A program made the position numbers and the translations under genes. This document shows positions 42,882-54,000 of a stretch of DNA of 64,000 nt, piece after piece (position 1 is the stretch's first letter; each line of letters begins with the position of its first letter). Location of the stretch: the NCBI GenBank assembly GCA_021773075.1, contig JAJFKT010000035.1, positions 62,001 through 126,000 on the forward strand. Reading direction: 5' to 3'. Origin of the DNA: Woeseiaceae bacterium (GTDB lineage Bacteria > Pseudomonadota > Gammaproteobacteria > Steroidobacterales > Woeseiaceae). Below the pieces are notes generated by a model. The model was not told the DNA's origin. It made no database searches and saw only the letters and a list, made by a program, of their open reading frames with translations.

Positions 42882-43090
42882 TGTATTTCCCAGAACTTGA
42901 TTCCAGCCTGTGTCAGGGAGTGAGTGCCCGTTCGAAATTGTTACAGTGGCATGCATATGCTAGGTTTAGCCTGAAGAAAAACAGAAGAAAACTAAGCCAA
43001 CGACAGTGGCCAAATACATAGAAGCACTGCTCGACATACAGCCATGTCACTAGCTCAGGTCCAATTGATTCCAAATAACGGGAGAACTTG

Positions 43091-43600
43091 ATGGCGCTTG
43101 TAATTAAGCAGTGGGAATGTGGCAGGGAAGCGAATGAAGCGGGAAATTATGTTCATTTGGTGGGTCGCGAAGGGGGTCTAGTTTCATGGTTACTCTCGCT
43201 TATCCGCATAGATCCTGTCAGCGAAGTTGAGGTCAAAGAAGACCTCATCAAATTCACTGCTTCGTCATTGGCAGGCAAAGAAACCAGAATTATTCCCATA
43301 AGGTGGCTAACGTCCGCCTACTACGCGTATGAGAAACCTTGGAAGATAGCGTCGATTATCGTCGCCATTGGCCTGTTTCTGATCTCTGTCAATGTCATAT
43401 TGGGTCTACTGGTGAGTGTCGCTGGCGTGGCCTATTACGTCTTGAATAAGAACCTTTCCGTCGCAGTCGTGGAAGCTTCAGGCTGGTCCGGCGCATTTGC
43501 GTTTAAGCGGTCCGTCATAGAAGGTCAGAATATTGACGAACAAGCGGGGCAGGAGGTCATCGACATAATAAGGGAACGGATCGAATCGAAGACAACCTAA
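43091..43600 (+). CDS. Small membrane protein, unknown function
   Basis: This is a 169-residue protein from the ATG at 43091, preceded by GGGAGAAC. The N-terminal ~75 residues are soluble and beta-rich (GNYVHLVGREGGLVSWLLSL; DLIKFTASSLAG; TRIIPIRWLTS). Two hydrophobic helices follow (IASIIVAIGLFLISVNVILG and LLVSVAGVAYYVL). The C-terminal stretch KRSVIEGQNIDEQAGQEVID resembles the tail of small PH-like membrane proteins that carry a helix after a short beta sheet. I am not sure of the family. It stands alone between the kinase gene and the DUF3179 gene. Confidence 0.75.
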   Translation: MALVIKQWECGREANEAGNYVHLVGREGGLVSWLLSLIRIDPVSEVEVKEDLIKFTASSLAGKETRIIPIRWLTSAYYAYEKPWKIASIIVAIGLFLISVNVILGLLVSVAGVAYYVLNKNLSVAVVEASGWSGAFAFKRSVIEGQNIDEQAGQEVIDIIRERIESKTT

Positions 43601-43885
43601 GCTACATCGAATGTACGGCGGCGAACTGACGAGGTTCGTTGCCGCTAAAGCGGTACAGTTACGGTGTTGCTCACTGAGAACTGATGCCGGATAACGTCCA
43701 CGACACCGCTTCCGACAGGCTGTTCAACCCGGGTCGACCGAAAAACAACCTGGCCAGGCTGTAATAAGAAACCGCATTGCACGGTCATTCTTATCAGGCC
43801 GGCGCATCCTGAAATCAACAGCTGCCGACAGAAATCATTATCACTAAAGGCGGACGGGTTTTATGGATTCACGAAACATAGCGCG

Positions 43886-44839
43886 ATGAGAACGACCGGT
43901 AACCCCATAATTCAACTGTGTCTGACGTTCGCTCTGCTCTTGCTGCAATCAACGGCGAGCGCAGAATCAATGAACGGATTCCGTATCGACAACGCCCTGA
44001 TTCCCGCCGCCGAGATCAAGAAAGGCGGGCCACCACGAGACGGAATACCGTCGTTGGACAATCCTGTATTTGTCGCCGCCGACGATGCGGCTTACCTGAA
44101 AGGTCGCGATCGTGTTTTGGGTATATCGATAAATGGCATCGCCCATGCGTATCCGATTCGTGTACTCAACTACCACGAAATCGTCAATGATGTTATTGGT
44201 GGCACCGCAGTCGTCGTCACCTACTGTCCCCTGTGCGGAAGCGGCACCGCATTCGAAGCAGCTATGAATGGCCGCACCTATAAATTTGGTGTTTCGGGAT
44301 TGCTGTATAACAGTGACGTACTGATGTACGACCGCGAAACCACCTCCTTATGGTCACAGCTAATGTCTCAGGCTGTCACCGGTCCGATGAAGGGAACGCG
44401 CCTGCAACAACTGCCGCTGTCACACACGAGCTGGAAGGAATGGGCTGAACGTTATCCCGAGACCCGCGTACTCTCGAACAGAACTGGATACTCGCGAAAC
44501 TACAGAGTGGACCCGTACCCTAATTACGGAAGGGACGGCAAACTGTTCTTTCCGGTCGCACATTCGAACAAAAAGTACCGGCGCAAAGAGGTCGTAATGG
44601 GGCTCGAGATCGACGGCCGTTTCAAGGCGTATCCATTCAAGGAATTAAAAAAGGGTACAAGCAGGTTTGGAGACGAGTTCGCGGGCGAGGAGTTCAGTGT
44701 CGAGTTCGACGCGAAACATCGGACTGCCCGAGTGATCAGGGCCGATGGATCTGAAATTCCGACAACAATGGCGTTCTGGTTTGCGTGGTACGCATTCCAC
44801 CCCGAAACGAGTGTTTTCGAGGCGTCAAAAAGCGAATAA
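43886..44839 (+). CDS. DUF3179-family periplasmic protein
   Basis: This is a 317-residue protein with a signal peptide (LCLTFALLLLQSTASA, cleavage before ESMNG). The DUF3179 signature is complete: VLGISINGIAHAYPIRVLNY with HEIVND, then YCPLCGSGTAFEA, FGVSGLLYNSDVLMYDRETTSLWSQ (in part), and PYPNYGRDGKLFFPV near the C-terminus. The family is secreted and its function is not established; the conserved HE...CPLCGS set suggests a metal site or thiol chemistry. No partner is evident nearby. The 285-bp gap before it holds nothing that I could identify. Confidence 0.87.
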   Translation: MRTTGNPIIQLCLTFALLLLQSTASAESMNGFRIDNALIPAAEIKKGGPPRDGIPSLDNPVFVAADDAAYLKGRDRVLGISINGIAHAYPIRVLNYHEIVNDVIGGTAVVVTYCPLCGSGTAFEAAMNGRTYKFGVSGLLYNSDVLMYDRETTSLWSQLMSQAVTGPMKGTRLQQLPLSHTSWKEWAERYPETRVLSNRTGYSRNYRVDPYPNYGRDGKLFFPVAHSNKKYRRKEVVMGLEIDGRFKAYPFKELKKGTSRFGDEFAGEEFSVEFDAKHRTARVIRADGSEIPTTMAFWFAWYAFHPETSVFEASKSE

Positions 44840-44904
44840 TTGCTCGTTCTGCAACGGGCGAGTAGATTGTGAGTTGGTGCTGTTCAGGTTTCGGAGGAAA
44901 TGAC

Positions 44905-45372
44905 ATGGGTGATGAGCTTTTCAGAACCGTCAAGATCAAGGTCGATCGAAAAGTCGGAACCGATAGCCAGGGACGGAGCGTATGGACCAAGCCGATTGAG
45001 GAGACAGAATTCGAGCTCGTGTCGACGGTGATGCTAAAACAGATTCTCGACTCTGAGGACGATCAAAAGAAGGATCAAATACGTACGCTCGCTGACGAAG
45101 AAGACGGCGTCCTTGCCATCTCTACCCATACCGATCAGTTCGAGGTCCTACCTGATGATGTTCTGGAGGCGGCGCTTAAGGCTGCGAATAATCCCGCATC
45201 GTCCAATATGCCCCACCGTTTCACACTTGAACGTGTCAGCGACACCGACGAAGAGGAAAACTTGTCGCTGGTCTCGACGCAGATGCTGCGCAAAATACTG
45301 GATGTTGACGACGAGAGCGATGCTGAGCCGGAAGAAGAAGGTGGTGGCTACAATCCCTACGACCGGCGCTAA
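44905..45372 (+). CDS. Small acidic cytosolic protein with an internal duplication
   Basis: This is a 155-residue protein; the ATG at 44905 has GGAGGAAA 5 bp upstream. It has no signal peptide or membrane segment. Two halves carry the same motif: ELVSTVMLKQILDSEDD near residue 37 and SLVSTQMLRKILDVDDES near residue 128. Each follows a stretch of polar beta residues, so a duplicated module of ~80 residues is likely. Asp/Glu dominate the linker and tail, and the protein ends in a Gly-rich GGGYNPYDRR. I do not recognise the family. It could be a regulator or scaffold, but there is no direct evidence. Confidence 0.72.
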   Translation: MGDELFRTVKIKVDRKVGTDSQGRSVWTKPIEETEFELVSTVMLKQILDSEDDQKKDQIRTLADEEDGVLAISTHTDQFEVLPDDVLEAALKAANNPASSNMPHRFTLERVSDTDEEENLSLVSTQMLRKILDVDDESDAEPEEEGGGYNPYDRR

Positions 45373-45390
45373 GCTCAGCGTCATCTGAGC
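45373..45390 (+). terminator. Weak hairpin after the acidic protein gene
   Basis: GCTCAG and CTGAGC pair perfectly around a 6-base loop, starting directly at the stop codon. There is no strong T-tract afterwards, so at best it is a weak intrinsic terminator or an mRNA-stabilising hairpin. Confidence 0.3.
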
Positions 45391-45570
45391 CAATCGCCTT
45401 ACTTAATTCTGACACATGCCACTTCGTCGGAGCCCTAGACTCGCAGGTTTTGGTGTCAAGGATGAATCCAAATCGTCGCCACAAGCATCTGAATTCTGAG
45501 CGCGCAAGTCGGCGGCAGCCGATATGTTTATCAGACGACCGATCTTTCCGATTGCCAGCGGAGACTGACA

Positions 45571-46605
45571 ATGCCACACACATTTCAGAGAATTACCCGA
45601 TCCGCGATTCAGGCGAAGATCGTGTCCCTTTTAGTGCCGATTGTCCTAGCCATAACCGCGTGCAGCGACAGCAACAAGTTGCCGCCGATGGAGAATACGC
45701 GCCCAAGTAGTGATGAGCAGATATTGAACGCGCCGGGTTTGATGTCCGACGGCCAGCCGGTGCCGCCACACCAGACCACTACTCTGGAAACAAGCATGGA
45801 ACTGGTCTCCGATGGGCTTATTGGTGGAATGACGGTTGCGGCAGATGGCAGCATTTACACGGCTGACCTTGGGAGCCATATTTACAAAATCTCAGCGTCT
45901 GGCGAAACCACACTCTTCAGTAGTGAATTCGATGACCCTTCGGGTAATCTAATGCTGGCCAATGGCGACATCCTGCAGAGTGAATGGACGAACAATCGCA
46001 TTTATCGGATCACTCCGGACGGCAAGCGCGAATTGTTTTCTGAAGTAAACCTGAACGGCCCGGTGGCGATCGTTGAGCGGCCGCAGGGCGATTTCATCGT
46101 GGCTAATTCCAGGGGCAAATTCCTGGCGCGTGTCCCGGAGAATGGCGGTGAAGCCGAAATCGTGCTGCGGGACGAGCGCGTGACCCAGCCCAATGGCCTT
46201 ACCATCGACTCCGCCGGCAATATCTACATCGCCGACCTCGATAGCGCTAGTGTTTTCAGATGGGCACCGGATGGCGAGCTAACCAGTGTGGTTGAGCTGC
46301 CAGGCAGCGGCAACGCCCATAACGTTTTCGCCGATGGCATGCTGTACGTTAACAAGATCTGGGACCATGTCATTTATATAGTGGACCCGGAATCCGGCGC
46401 ATATGGCATCGTTTCAGGTAATGGGCGACCCGGATACGCGGATGGCGCTACCGGTACCGCCACGCTTGAGGAGCCCAATGCGATTGCATTGGCTGCAGAT
46501 GGCAAGTCGATTTACGTCAATACCCACCGCGGCACCATGGGGCGTAACCAAAACGCACGCATCATAATTCGCAAAATAGTCAGATCGGATACGGGCTCTG
46601 ATTAG
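45571..46605 (+). CDS. Lipoprotein with an NHL/SMP-30-like beta-propeller
   Basis: This is a 344-residue protein with a lipoprotein signal peptide: hydrophobic IVSLLVPIVLAIT, then the lipobox ITAC with Cys31. The residue after the Cys is Ser, so outer-membrane sorting is likely. The mature part is a propeller of about six blades, each with a GxxYxxD-like strand: MTVAADGSIYTADLGSHIYK, LANGDILQSEWTNNRIYRIT, LTIDSAGNIYIADLDSASVF and similar. This is the pattern of NHL or SMP-30/gluconolactonase repeats. Such proteins bind ligands or act as lactonases with a calcium site; no catalytic set was verified. GGAG precedes the ATG. The gene is alone in its direction before the CadC-like regulator. Confidence 0.82.
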   Translation: MPHTFQRITRSAIQAKIVSLLVPIVLAITACSDSNKLPPMENTRPSSDEQILNAPGLMSDGQPVPPHQTTTLETSMELVSDGLIGGMTVAADGSIYTADLGSHIYKISASGETTLFSSEFDDPSGNLMLANGDILQSEWTNNRIYRITPDGKRELFSEVNLNGPVAIVERPQGDFIVANSRGKFLARVPENGGEAEIVLRDERVTQPNGLTIDSAGNIYIADLDSASVFRWAPDGELTSVVELPGSGNAHNVFADGMLYVNKIWDHVIYIVDPESGAYGIVSGNGRPGYADGATGTATLEEPNAIALAADGKSIYVNTHRGTMGRNQNARIIIRKIVRSDTGSD

Positions 46606-46739
46606 AATGTCAAAGTAATACAGAGGGATTCAAGTGGGTCGCGCCCAATACATTTGGCTTGGCCGCTTGTGCGAAGAATCCACAAAGTTCTGATGTTATT
46701 GGACTATGCTTAGGGGTATACGAGTAACGGGCATGCCAG

Positions 46740-48590
46740 ATGGAAACACAGGCGCACGGGAGCGAGTGCTACAAGGTTGGCGATCTGGTCGTAGACGTCA
46801 CGCACCGCCGCGTCCTGCGGGACGAAAAAGCGATACCGCTGCCCAGGCTGTCGTTTAACTTATTCCTGGTGCTGATTCGTGCCGGTCCGAATCTTGTAAC
46901 TAACGAGGAGCTTCTGTCCAACGTTTGGAAAGACAAAGTCGTCGGGCTGGAAACCGTTAGGCAACGAGTGAAGCTGGTGCGAGACGCGTTGAGTGATAAT
47001 GCGAGTACTCGTGACTACATTGATGTCGTATGGGGCGAAGGTTACCGCCTCTGCGACGGTGTTGAGTCAATTGCAGACGAGCCAGCAGATGCCATAGGGA
47101 GATTGTCCGAGCGATCGCACATCTCGCGGATATTTCAACTACGTGTACTAGTTGCCGTAGGCCTGGCGGTAGCCGCGGCTATGTTTGTGACGGTCACTCA
47201 ATTGACAAAAACACCCACCTTGTTACCGACAAGCCGGGCAAGCCTCGCCGTGATGCAAACAATCAATTTGACCGGCGATCTGGCGTCTAATGAGATTGGA
47301 ACCACCCTCGGCATCCGCGTCAGGACTGAACTTGGGCGGCTCGGATCCGTTGATATCACTATTCCGGCTACAGCTGAGTATCTCCTGCGGAGCGCGATGA
47401 TTCGCTCGGGAGAAAATAGCGCCATTCGCTACGCCGTAAGCCTCATCGAAAAAGAAGGCGGTAAGACTATATGGTCGGGATTTTTCGACCGTTCCACCCA
47501 AAGCGTCGAGCAATTTGCTGACAATAGCGCCTCGGAGGTTGTGAGAAACATTCAGCTCAGCCTGCTACCCAGCGAGGAAAGTCGTCTGGCAGTGATACAA
47601 CCTGGGAGCAATGAAATCGATCTGCTACACAGTGCCGGCCGGGAAGCGCTAAGTGACGGCAATCTTCAGGGGGCATTCGACAGCTTTACGGCGATCATTG
47701 AGCTGCAACCGAACAGAGCTCAGGCGCACTCGGATCTTGCACGAGCCCTAATCAAGATGGGATGGTATACGGAGGTGTCGTCAGGAGAGGTTATCCCGCG
47801 AGCAGAGGTCGCCGCCCGCAGCGCGTTGCGACTCGATCCGTCACTTGCGGAGCCGTATCTTGTACTTGCGAATGCTGCGGCTTTTTACCATTGGGATTGG
47901 GAGCGCGCGGACGAACTCTACATAGAAGCTTTGGCTCGCAACCCTCGGCATGCCCCGATCTACCTCGATTACGCCGCCTACCTTTTTGTCGTGGGGAGAA
48001 TGGATGAGGGGCTGCAACAAATTCGTCAAGCTGAATTAGTTGATCCTTTTTCGGCAGATACGCAGGGCCAGATTGGCGTTCTTTACCATTACATCCGAAG
48101 ATGGGAGGCGGCGCATCGCCACTACGATACTGCGATCAGTCTGCAACCGGACAATTTAGTCTGGCAGGTCAACAAAGGTTGCACTTATATCTTCGAGGGC
48201 GACTTTGACAGAGGATCAGCACTCATCGGAGCATTACGCTCAGGTGCGCCTGACAACCCGATGCCAATGGTCATCGATGCTTACTTAGCCGCTGTAACCG
48301 GCGACAATGGGCGTGCACAATTGTTATTGGACAGGCTGGACACCGAACAACTTGCCCCAATATCAAAGTTAATGCGTGCCTCAATATACGTTGCCCTGCA
48401 ACGTAATAAAGACGCCGTGAAGTACTTGCAGCTTGCCAAGAACAAACGACTTCTCGCGTTGCCGTTTTCAACTATCCACCCAACGCACGACCCGTTGCGG
48501 CGGATTCCGGAATACACGGACTTACTTTCGACACTCGGGCTCCGACCCATTTCAACCCCACGCACTACGGATACAGATACTGTTCTTTGA
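46740..48590 (+). CDS. CadC-like membrane-bound transcriptional regulator with TPR domain
   Basis: This is a 616-residue protein. The N-terminal winged helix (residues ~8-105) is of the OmpR/PhoB type (Trans_reg_C): LPRLSFNLFLVLIRAGPNLV, NEELLSNVWKDKVVGLETVR (recognition helix), YIDVVWGEGYRL. There is no receiver domain. One transmembrane helix follows (~130-155, VLVAVGLAVAAAMFVTVTQL). The periplasmic part (~160-615) has a beta/alpha region and then about seven TPR-like repeats (GREALSDGNLQGAFDSFTAI and onward). It therefore senses a periplasmic signal and binds DNA directly from the membrane. No target is obvious; the gene converges with pbpC on the minus strand. Confidence 0.9.
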   Translation: METQAHGSECYKVGDLVVDVTHRRVLRDEKAIPLPRLSFNLFLVLIRAGPNLVTNEELLSNVWKDKVVGLETVRQRVKLVRDALSDNASTRDYIDVVWGEGYRLCDGVESIADEPADAIGRLSERSHISRIFQLRVLVAVGLAVAAAMFVTVTQLTKTPTLLPTSRASLAVMQTINLTGDLASNEIGTTLGIRVRTELGRLGSVDITIPATAEYLLRSAMIRSGENSAIRYAVSLIEKEGGKTIWSGFFDRSTQSVEQFADNSASEVVRNIQLSLLPSEESRLAVIQPGSNEIDLLHSAGREALSDGNLQGAFDSFTAIIELQPNRAQAHSDLARALIKMGWYTEVSSGEVIPRAEVAARSALRLDPSLAEPYLVLANAAAFYHWDWERADELYIEALARNPRHAPIYLDYAAYLFVVGRMDEGLQQIRQAELVDPFSADTQGQIGVLYHYIRRWEAAHRHYDTAISLQPDNLVWQVNKGCTYIFEGDFDRGSALIGALRSGAPDNPMPMVIDAYLAAVTGDNGRAQLLLDRLDTEQLAPISKLMRASIYVALQRNKDAVKYLQLAKNKRLLALPFSTIHPTHDPLRRIPEYTDLLSTLGLRPISTPRTTDTDTVL

Positions 48591-48668
48591 ATTCCTTCTT
48601 CTGTCGTAGCCGGTCGCCTGACCCGCTCCGGGCGTATTGCGTGCGTCAAATCGGGCGGGCCAGGATTT

Positions 48669-51002
48669 CTACTGGGCAACACCAACAGACAGGCGGCGTG
48701 AATGACCACGACCGAGATCATCAACGGCTAATATGTTATACGCGCCCGTTTCAGGTCGCCAGAAATAGGTTTCATCACGGCGCACTTTGGCAATGAATTG
48801 GTCGTTCGCGAACCAGTAGACCCAATCGACATCGCCATCTGTTGTCGCCTCCAACGCTATCTGTTCGTCATCAATTCGATCGGGCCGTATGAAATAGGTC
48901 AAACCGGATGATGGTGACGTAATGTGTGGCGCAATGCCGCCGGCGACTTGCGTGTCCATTGAGCAGTCGTCAGACCACCTTGGGGGGCGCCGTATCGAGA
49001 TTCCGGCTTTGCGGAACAGCTTTAGTATGTCCGATGGCCAGAACTCGAAAATCTCAGTTCGGGTCGTATCCGGGTCAAAGCTGCAGGAGCGTTTCCTGGT
49101 TACTTTGTCTATCCGGATTGCACGGTGAACATTTGAGACAGTGATTGGCGACTTGCCCGGTATAAACCAGGAGCGGACCGTGCGAGGGCAATAACGGCTT
49201 GGAAGGTCCCCGGTGTCCGCACACACATCAATCTTGCGAAGGTTGAGATTTGGTTTTGGATTTGCGGCGAAGTACTGCTCGTCGATTGCGTCCTCAAGAG
49301 AGTCAACAATTTCAAAGAACAGCGGCGCGGCGGCCGATCGACCGACAAATGCCGGATTGCTGGAGCCATCGAAATTGCCAACCCAGACGGCGAGTACGTA
49401 GGGGCCGAATACGCCGATGCTCCACGCATCGCGAAATGCGTAAGACGTGCCGGTCTTCCACGCGACCGGTAGCCCGGTCGAGCTGGCATGAACAGGAACC
49501 GAGTCCGGGCGCGGATTCTTGCGCAGCATGTCCAGAACCAAAAAGCTTGCTTCGGGACTGAGCAGCTGTTTCTGAAACAGATCCAACTCCTCGTCGCGAA
49601 TCGTTGCGAGTGCCTGGGCAATTCCGTCGTTGGCTAACATTGCGTACAAAGCAACCAACTCTTTCATGGTCAATTCGTTGCCACCGAGGATCATGGCCAG
49701 CCCATAGTGGTCAGCATCTCGAAGGTCCGCCACGTCTGCGTCGATAAGGAAACTATTAAAAGTCTCATGACCGACTTTGGACAGTAGTTCGATAGCCGGT
49801 ACGTTGCGGCTGTATATCAGCGCATCCTCAGCCTTGATTGGGCCCATGAATCCACGATCGAAATTTTCTGGTGTGTAAGCAGCAAAGCGTGCGGGCGCAT
49901 CCTTTAAAAGACTCATCGGATGGATAATTCCCTGGTCGAGCGCAAGTCCATAGACAAACGGTTTGAGCGTCGAGCCCGGCGAACGCTTTGCGGCCGCACC
50001 ATTAACTTGCCCCTGAAGCGTAGCGTCGAAGAAATCCGCGGAACCGACGGACGCCAGAACTTCCATTGTTCGATAGTCGATCAGCATTGCGCTTGCGTTG
50101 CTAATGCCGGTTGCGCGCCGACGTTCTGTGTAACGTCGAATCTGCTCCTCGATGAGTGATTGCTTACTCAGGTCCAGAGTGGTCCTGGTGACACCACCAT
50201 CGACGTTTTTTGTGCTGAGAATTTCTTGAGTGAAGTGCGGCGCCCTGAATGGCAACTCGCGAGTACTTCGCACTTGGAGTGGTAACTCAAACTGTGCCTG
50301 TGCCGCATCATCAAGCCCGTATTTTGCAGACCACATCGCGAGCAGTCGCTGGCGTGCTGCATTCATCTCTCTGTAGCCGTCGCTTGTCGACGGATCACGC
50401 CGAATCGGGTTTTGCGCTATCACGGCGAGTGCGAGCGCTTCGGGCAGTGCAAGCTGAGATGCCGGCTTGTCGAAATAGATCAGTGATGCGGTGCCAATCC
50501 CCTCGATGTTCCCACCATACGGGGCAAGGTTCAGATAGGCCTCAAGAATTTCGTCTTTTGAGTAGTGGCGCTCGAACTGAATGGCGCGGGCAATCTGGAG
50601 GACCTTACCGCGGATGGTCCGTGTATTCAGTCCATAGCGTAGGCGAACAAGCTGCATCGTTATCGTGGACGCACCCATTGCCCGGTCGCGACGTGCATAG
50701 GTTGACCACGCGGCTCGAACTAAAGCTCCCGGATTGAAGCCAGGATGCGAGCGGAAATATTGATCCTCGTATAGCAAAGTCGCGTTGACCGCGTTCGTGG
50801 CTACACCATCCAGCGAATGTCTGAGGCGATAGCGATCATCCTCCGCGAGCGCCAGTCGCATGAGTTTTCCCTCGCGATCCTGGACGGCGGCCGAGAAAGC
50901 AGTATTGCCATACAGAGCGGGCTTAGGAGAAAAGCCAATTACGAGCGCTGCACACGCAATCGCACCCACGCATCCGTACAGCATTTTTCGCCGCAGGGTC
51001 AT
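48669..51002 (-). CDS. pbpC: Penicillin-binding protein 1C (bifunctional glycosyltransferase/transpeptidase)
   Basis: This is a 777-residue class A PBP with an N-terminal anchor (residues ~8-27). The glycosyltransferase domain (~50-220) contains LLYEDQYFRSHPGFNP with the catalytic Glu, GASTITMQLVR and KDEILEAYLNLAPYG. The transpeptidase domain (~300-560) has SPGSTLKPF (active-site SxxK), YSRNVPAIE (SxN) and WKTGTSYAFRDAW (KTG). A C-terminal BiPBP_C-like beta domain (~690-777) completes the PBP1C layout. It polymerises and cross-links peptidoglycan at the periplasmic side. The ATG overlaps the alpha-2-macroglobulin stop by four bases, which is the usual yfhM-pbpC pairing. Confidence 0.95.
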   Translation of the reverse strand: MTLRRKMLYGCVGAIACAALVIGFSPKPALYGNTAFSAAVQDREGKLMRLALAEDDRYRLRHSLDGVATNAVNATLLYEDQYFRSHPGFNPGALVRAAWSTYARRDRAMGASTITMQLVRLRYGLNTRTIRGKVLQIARAIQFERHYSKDEILEAYLNLAPYGGNIEGIGTASLIYFDKPASQLALPEALALAVIAQNPIRRDPSTSDGYREMNAARQRLLAMWSAKYGLDDAAQAQFELPLQVRSTRELPFRAPHFTQEILSTKNVDGGVTRTTLDLSKQSLIEEQIRRYTERRRATGISNASAMLIDYRTMEVLASVGSADFFDATLQGQVNGAAAKRSPGSTLKPFVYGLALDQGIIHPMSLLKDAPARFAAYTPENFDRGFMGPIKAEDALIYSRNVPAIELLSKVGHETFNSFLIDADVADLRDADHYGLAMILGGNELTMKELVALYAMLANDGIAQALATIRDEELDLFQKQLLSPEASFLVLDMLRKNPRPDSVPVHASSTGLPVAWKTGTSYAFRDAWSIGVFGPYVLAVWVGNFDGSSNPAFVGRSAAAPLFFEIVDSLEDAIDEQYFAANPKPNLNLRKIDVCADTGDLPSRYCPRTVRSWFIPGKSPITVSNVHRAIRIDKVTRKRSCSFDPDTTRTEIFEFWPSDILKLFRKAGISIRRPPRWSDDCSMDTQVAGGIAPHITSPSSGLTYFIRPDRIDDEQIALEATTDGDVDWVYWFANDQFIAKVRRDETYFWRPETGAYNILAVDDLGRGHSRRLSVGVAQ

Positions 51003-54000
51003 TGAACCGACATCACCTCAAATCGACCGGGTTTGGTCCGAGCCTGAATGCTGCGGTCGTACATTGAACCTGCAAATGCCGACGGAAGTACGAAGCTACC
51101 GGCGCTCGTGACTTTAACCCGATACTGAATCTCAGTTAGACGACTTGGGAAGCTGCCGTAAACCACTACTCTGTCTTCACGAATATCGGTGTAGTCGGCA
51201 TACCACCCACCGTATTGACGTCGAACGCTGTCCGTCAGCACCTCAAATCCACCAGGCAACATATCAACGACGGCTACGTTGGTCCTTGGGCGACCGGTGG
51301 AGCGGATGCGCAGTCGAACAGTGAGTTCCTGTCCGATTAGCGCCGACGTGACGGCGTTTCCATTTTCACTCAGGTACTCACGTTGGATCTCCAGTCCCTC
51401 CGACAACGCATCCTGCGGTGGCGAGGTGTCGAAACCGGTCTGTGAAAGCACATAGTAGATATCGTTGCCATTCGAGCCGGAGACTTGAACGCTGTCTATG
51501 GAATTCTCGATATTCGCACGAGCAAATCGTGCCGCTTTGGCCAACACCTCAATCGCACCATTGCTGGACGAGACAATCGACAAGCGCCCGGAATCTGATT
51601 CAGCAAATATTGCACGTGTGTACTCACCCAGTGCGAGCACCGTGTATGCAGAGGAAAGTGTATTGAACCGATTCTTCATGACGGGCTCGACCAGGTTCTG
51701 AATTGTGTCGGCACCAATACTGGAAAGCCTCTCCGGGAAGTGTTTCGCAACCAGGTACACATACTGAGCATCGCGCCCCAATCGTGTATCGAAGTCGCTG
51801 GTCATTTCGTCGCCGTTCCCTGGCTCGTACCCAACGATCAATTGATCGCCCAATTCGGACTGCTTAAGCAACGCGTAGCTTGCGGCCATGTAGGCAGAAG
51901 CAAGATCGCTGCGCCATTCGTCCTTAAGCGTCCTATCAAGATATTCGTGCAGATTGGTCAGATAGTTGGTCGTGACAACGCCATTCCGAGTCAATATATA
52001 GATGGCGTAGGCACGCAGTCGTGCGTCGGGCAGTGATGTGACTTGTGTCGCCGCAAGCTGTTGAACGTATCCGAGACCGGAGCGTTGCATATCGCCCGGT
52101 ACGGGCAGACCCAGATCCTCGGCATCGGTAAAGAAATGCATGATGTAGGCACTTGCGAAATTCGCAGGCTCAGTTGACGTTGCCCAAAACCGGAAACCAC
52201 CTTCGGAACCCTGTCGGCTGCGCAGCTTTCTCGTTGTGTCGCTGAATTGCGTCTGGATGTTTGCCTCGTCTATCGCGTAATCACCATTACCGAGGAAGCC
52301 GATCTGTGGGAAAATCTTGCTGACAATCTGTTCGGCACAGGCATGTGGAAAAGCATCGAGATAACTTAGCAGGCCGTCAGCAAAAACCAGCGGGCTTGCA
52401 GATGCAGCGGCTGTTTGTTTTGCGAACTCGTCATACATCGAACGATCAAACGTCAGTTCGACAGGATCATCATCGCTAATCCCGGCAGCTACTGTAGCGA
52501 CATAGGCGACTGATGGTCGAACGCTTAGCGTCGCTCGAAGTTGCGCCGACTCTTCTCCGGCTCTCGCTTCGAACATCAGACTCGCCGCCCCGAGCTTGTC
52601 GAGTACGCGGAGACGGAACCTGGCGCGGCCTTCGTTTCCTTCAGAAATCTGCAGAGTCGCCTGGCCTTCGCCGATTAACTCAAGATGTTCGGACGGGGAG
52701 ACGGACAACTCGATGCTGGCATCGTTACCGGATCCATCAAGGTTGTTTGACAGACCAACATTGACTTCAAATTCGTCACCCGGCGCCGCAGCTGTTAAAA
52801 CATTCGGGGTGATAACAAAAGGTCCGCGCACGACTGTCGATTCCTGGCTTCGGCCAAGCGCGTCATCTGTGACAGCGACGGCCATAATTCGTAATTGACC
52901 GTTGAAGGAATCGGGTACCTGGATGGAATACGTGCTGGGCTCTGGTCCAGCGTCAATGATTCCCGACCAGAAGGCGACTGGCGCGTCTGTCTTACGTCGA
53001 AATGGATTCAGATTACTGCCCGCAAGACCTGCTACATCGCCGCCGCCAGGTGCTGCGCTTTGTGGATACGAGTCAAAGTCAGGAAGTATCAGGTCCACCA
53101 TCTGGAATGTGCTGACCTGCAACGCCATCTTGCGGAGGAAAAATGCCAGTGGGTTCGGCATCTCGTATCGGGCAACCTGCAGGATTCCTTCGTCAACGGC
53201 ATAAATGACAATACGGGCGTCTTTGGACGCGGTATAAGCAATTTCCAGCGCGTCACCGGGTCGTACCAGCTCAGGAACCTTCAAATCAATTTCAACGGTA
53301 CGCGCAGCGCGATTGATCGAGAAGGGTGCAACGGCATAGCTTAGAGGGCTGACATAGATTTCGGGCGAATCGAGCTCGCGAACGAATGCGACATTGACAT
53401 AGGCATTGCCTTCGAGATCGTCTGGCACACGAATCGATTGAACCGTTGTGTTGGTGTCACTTTGGAACCACTTGTGTGTGTAAACGCGGTCGCGCTCGAT
53501 CGTAATCAACCCGACGCCGGTATAGGGCGCGGTGATTTCCAGTTCGATATCCTCACCCGGTAGGAAACTATCGCCGTTGATATTGAGTTGCAGTTCGGCA
53601 TCTTTTTCAAGGTTGCCCGCGACATTCCGTGCGCCAGCAACTGTATAGCCAACTTTGCTGAACACGAGGTCATCAGTATCCGAGATTTTTAGTGCGAACG
53701 AGCCAGCGCTGTCGGTTGGCAGCGTAAACTGAGCGCCTTCGGCCGCGATGGAAAAGTCCTGTGTCGACACCGGAATTTCCTTACGAACCGACTGATAGGC
53801 GTAGGTACCGTTCGGTCTCTTAACAAGAGTTGACACGTATCGATACTCGACAATCGAAAGCAAGAGTTTGTCGAGTTTCATTGTTTCGCCGTTGCTATCG
53901 ATGGCCAGGAGATCGACGGTTTGCTCCGACCCCTTGTCAATGAAACTGAGATCGCTGCTCGTTTTGTGGCCAATCAGGTAGTCCAGTGGTGACATCATCA

